From: Pseudomonadaceae bacterium UBA5811
GTDB lineage: Bacteria; Pseudomonadota; Gammaproteobacteria; Pseudomonadales; Pseudomonadaceae
Direction of reading: 5' to 3'
Length of the DNA stretch: 8,278 bases
Assembly (NCBI GenBank): GCA_002417905.1
Contig: DIDB01000181.1
Span: 1-8,278 of the forward strand
Shown here: one piece after another, positions 6,984 to 8,278 of the stretch
How positions within the stretch are numbered: the first letter of the stretch is position 1
Layout of the letters: every line of letters begins with the position of its first letter
The notes under the pieces: generated by a model
What the model was told of the DNA's origin: nothing
Seen by the model: the letters and a program-made list of their open reading frames with translations, nothing else
Databases searched by the model: none
Program-made: the position numbers and the translations under genes

Positions 6984-7011
6984 CCTGCTGGCAAAACAAG
7001 GAGAATGTAGT

Positions 7012-7320
7012 ATGCAAATCAACATCAGTGGCCATCATCTTGAAGTGACCCCTGCCCTGCGCGAGTACATCGAAGAAAAATTCAGCCGGCTTGAACGTCA
7101 TTTTGACCGCATCATCAACGTCCAGGTGATCCTGCAGGTCGAAAAACTCAAACAGAAAATCGAGGCCAGCCTGCATGTGGCCGGCCATGAAGTCGTTGCC
7201 AACGCCGAGCATGACGATATGTATGCCGCCATTGACCTGCTGGTCGACAAACTGGACCGGCAGCTGATCAAGTACAAGGAGAAACAGGTCGAGCGCCATC
7301 AGGGGGCTGACGCCCGCTAA
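7012..7320 (+). CDS. hpf: Ribosome hibernation promoting factor HPF (short form)
   Basis: Small protein that binds the 30S decoding region in starved cells and, together with RMF in gammaproteobacteria, promotes inactive 100S ribosome dimers. The 102 residues form the single beta-alpha-beta-beta-beta-alpha domain of short HPF; the extra dimerisation domain of long HPF is absent. Typical segments are INISGHHLEVTPALREYIEEKF at the start and the AEHDDMYAAIDLLVDKLDRQL helix, followed by a Lys/Arg-rich tail. AGGAG at 6999-7003, eight bases upstream, fixes the ATG at 7012. The frame stays open upstream into rpoN, but that part is not HPF-like. The gene always sits downstream of rpoN in this neighbourhood type; ptsN starts six bases after its stop. 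Confidence 0.96.
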   Translation: MQINISGHHLEVTPALREYIEEKFSRLERHFDRIINVQVILQVEKLKQKIEASLHVAGHEVVANAEHDDMYAAIDLLVDKLDRQLIKYKEKQVERHQGADAR

Positions 7321-7326
7321 CCGGCC

Positions 7327-7794
7327 ATGATCCGACTGGAAGAAATCCTCACCCCCGAACGCATCCTGGCGGACGTTCAGGGGTGCAGCAAAAAACGGGT
7401 TCTGGAGCAGATTGCCCGGCTGGTGGCCGGCAATCAGCCGGGTCTGGATGCCCAGGAAATTTTTGAAAGCCTGGTAGCCCGGGAAAAGCTGGGCTCTACC
7501 GGCTTTGGTCATGGTATCGCCATCCCCCACTGCCGGCTGGCGGGCTGCAATACACCGCTCGGAGCCCTGCTGCGGCTGGTCACGCCCATTGATTTTGATG
7601 CCATTGATGGGGAGCCCGTTGACCTGCTGTTCGTGCTGATCGTTCCCCAGGCGGCCACTGACCAGCATCTGGAGCTGCTGCGCCAGATTGCCAGCCTGCT
7701 GGACCAGGAAACCATCCGGAATCGCCTGCGCCAGGCCAACAGCAGCCAGGAGCTCTACCAGACTGTGGTAGAGAGCCAGAGCGGACAGGCCTAG
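7327..7794 (+). CDS. ptsN: Nitrogen PTS regulatory protein EIIA-Ntr
   Basis: Cytoplasmic phosphocarrier at the end of the EI-Ntr (PtsP), NPr (PtsO), EIIA-Ntr relay. It transports no sugar; depending on its phosphorylation state it regulates partners such as potassium uptake systems and metabolic enzymes. The protein has 155 residues, normal for the family, and is a single PTS EIIA type-2 domain. The phosphorylated histidine is His68 in [12 protein letters not shown], and [11 protein letters not shown] followed by [12 protein letters not shown] is the second conserved block. The ATG is six bases after the hpf stop with no strong Shine-Dalgarno, so coupled translation is likely. rapZ begins seven bases after the stop; ptsO would be expected past the right edge. 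Confidence 0.96.
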   Translation: MIRLEEILTPERILADVQGCSKKRVLEQIARLVAGNQPGLDAQEIFESLVAREKLGSTGFGHGIAIPHCRLAGCNTPLGALLRLVTPIDFDAIDGEPVDLLFVLIVPQAATDQHLELLRQIASLLDQETIRNRLRQANSSQELYQTVVESQSGQA

Positions 7795-7801
7795 CCTGAC
7801 C

Positions 7802-8278
7802 ATGCGGCTGGTCATCGTCAGTGGCCGTTCCGGCTCGGGCAAAAGTACCGCCCTTGATGTACTGGAAGATAATGGCTTCTACTGCATCGACAACCTGCCG
7901 GCCGGACTGCTGCCGGAGCTGGTCGAACGGGCCATGCGCCAGCCGGAAATGCTGCCTTCCCCGCTGGCCGTCTCCATCGATGCCCGCAACCAGCCTTCCC
8001 AGCTGGTACGCTTTCCGGAGATGCTGGAGCAGGTCCGCGAACGCAATATCCTCTGCGAAGTGCTTTACCTGGACAGCGATCACGCCACCCTGCTCAAGCG
8101 CTTTTCAGAAAGCCGCCGGCCCCATCCACTCAGCTCGGACCGGCGCTCGCTAAGCGAGGCCATCGAAGACGAAGCCTTGCTGCTGGCCCCGATTGCCGGG
8201 CTGGCTGACCTGAAAATCGATACCTCACGGATTACCCCCTACCAGCTGCGGGATCTGCTGACGCTGCGCCTGCTGGAT
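7802..8278 (+). CDS. rapZ: RNase adapter protein RapZ, N-terminal part (cut by window edge)
   Basis: The first 159 codons are present and the frame runs open to the window end. RapZ in E. coli binds the GlmZ small RNA and guides RNase E to it, tuning glucosamine 6-phosphate synthase and thereby amino-sugar supply for peptidoglycan and LPS. The visible part is the P-loop ATPase-like domain: [16 protein letters not shown] with Walker A GRSGSGKS at 8-15, then [15 protein letters not shown], the SIDARN segment, and [10 protein letters not shown]. All are conserved in the family, whose full length is about 285 residues. The C-terminal RNA-binding domain lies outside the window. Adjacency to ptsN is the usual order. 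The start ATG is seven bases after the ptsN stop, with no strong Shine-Dalgarno. Confidence 0.95.
   Translation, partial: MRLVIVSGRSGSGKSTALDVLEDNGFYCIDNLPAGLLPELVERAMRQPEMLPSPLAVSIDARNQPSQLVRFPEMLEQVRERNILCEVLYLDSDHATLLKRFSESRRPHPLSSDRRSLSEAIEDEALLLAPIAGLADLKIDTSRITPYQLRDLLTLRLLD

Noticed and set aside
6826..7011. In-frame upstream extension of hpf into the end of rpoN
   Set aside because: The added residues are not HPF-like, and a good Shine-Dalgarno lies eight bases before the ATG at 7012.
7302..7315. Small hairpin at the end of hpf (GGGC, TGAC, GCCC)
   Set aside because: Four pairs only, inside coding sequence, no T-run; ordinary for GC-rich DNA.
6784..7842. Long open frame of about 350 codons on the minus strand opposite the rpoN end, hpf and ptsN
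   Set aside because: It lies antisense to three well-recognised genes, resembles no known family, and its length follows from GC-rich codon bias on the plus strand.

Overview
This window is the envelope-biogenesis and rpoN neighbourhood of a gammaproteobacterium. It runs from the start of mlaD to the middle of rapZ. The KdsD, LptB, MlaF, RpoN and PtsN sequences are typical of the class. The gene order (mla genes facing away from kdsD, with no yrbG between) and the Pseudomonas-like KdsD N-terminus point to a Pseudomonas-, Marinobacter- or Halomonas-like lineage rather than an enteric one. Coding density is high and codons are GC-rich. I see no mobile element, tRNA, rRNA or CRISPR array.

Left part, minus strand (1-1650): mlaF, mlaE and the first codons of mlaD, joined by one-base overlaps. 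They encode the ATPase, permease and MCE subunit of the Mla inner-membrane complex, which moves phospholipids between the membranes and maintains outer-membrane asymmetry.

Divergent control region (1651-1962): no gene. It holds a plausible extended -10 promoter for mlaF, a good -24/-12 (sigma-54-type) element facing kdsD, a perfect 8-bp-arm palindrome, and three copies of ATCACCG.

Middle part, plus strand (1963-5297): kdsD, kdsC, lptC, lptA and lptB form a tight operon with overlaps or gaps of a few bases. KdsD and KdsC make the sugar Kdo. LptC, LptA and LptB belong to the machine that carries finished LPS to the cell surface. lptC is out of frame by one base near 3757-3779, which is the most notable irregularity here.

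Right part (5298-8278): a 138-base spacer with a TATAAT, a sigma-54-like element and interlocking CAGGCA inverted repeats precedes rpoN (sigma-54). It is followed by hpf (ribosome hibernation), ptsN (EIIA-Ntr) and the start of rapZ (amino-sugar and small-RNA regulator).

The gene content is conserved and well understood; I did not find a new multi-gene system. The points worth checking are the lptC frameshift and the regulatory sequences in the two main intergenic spacers.
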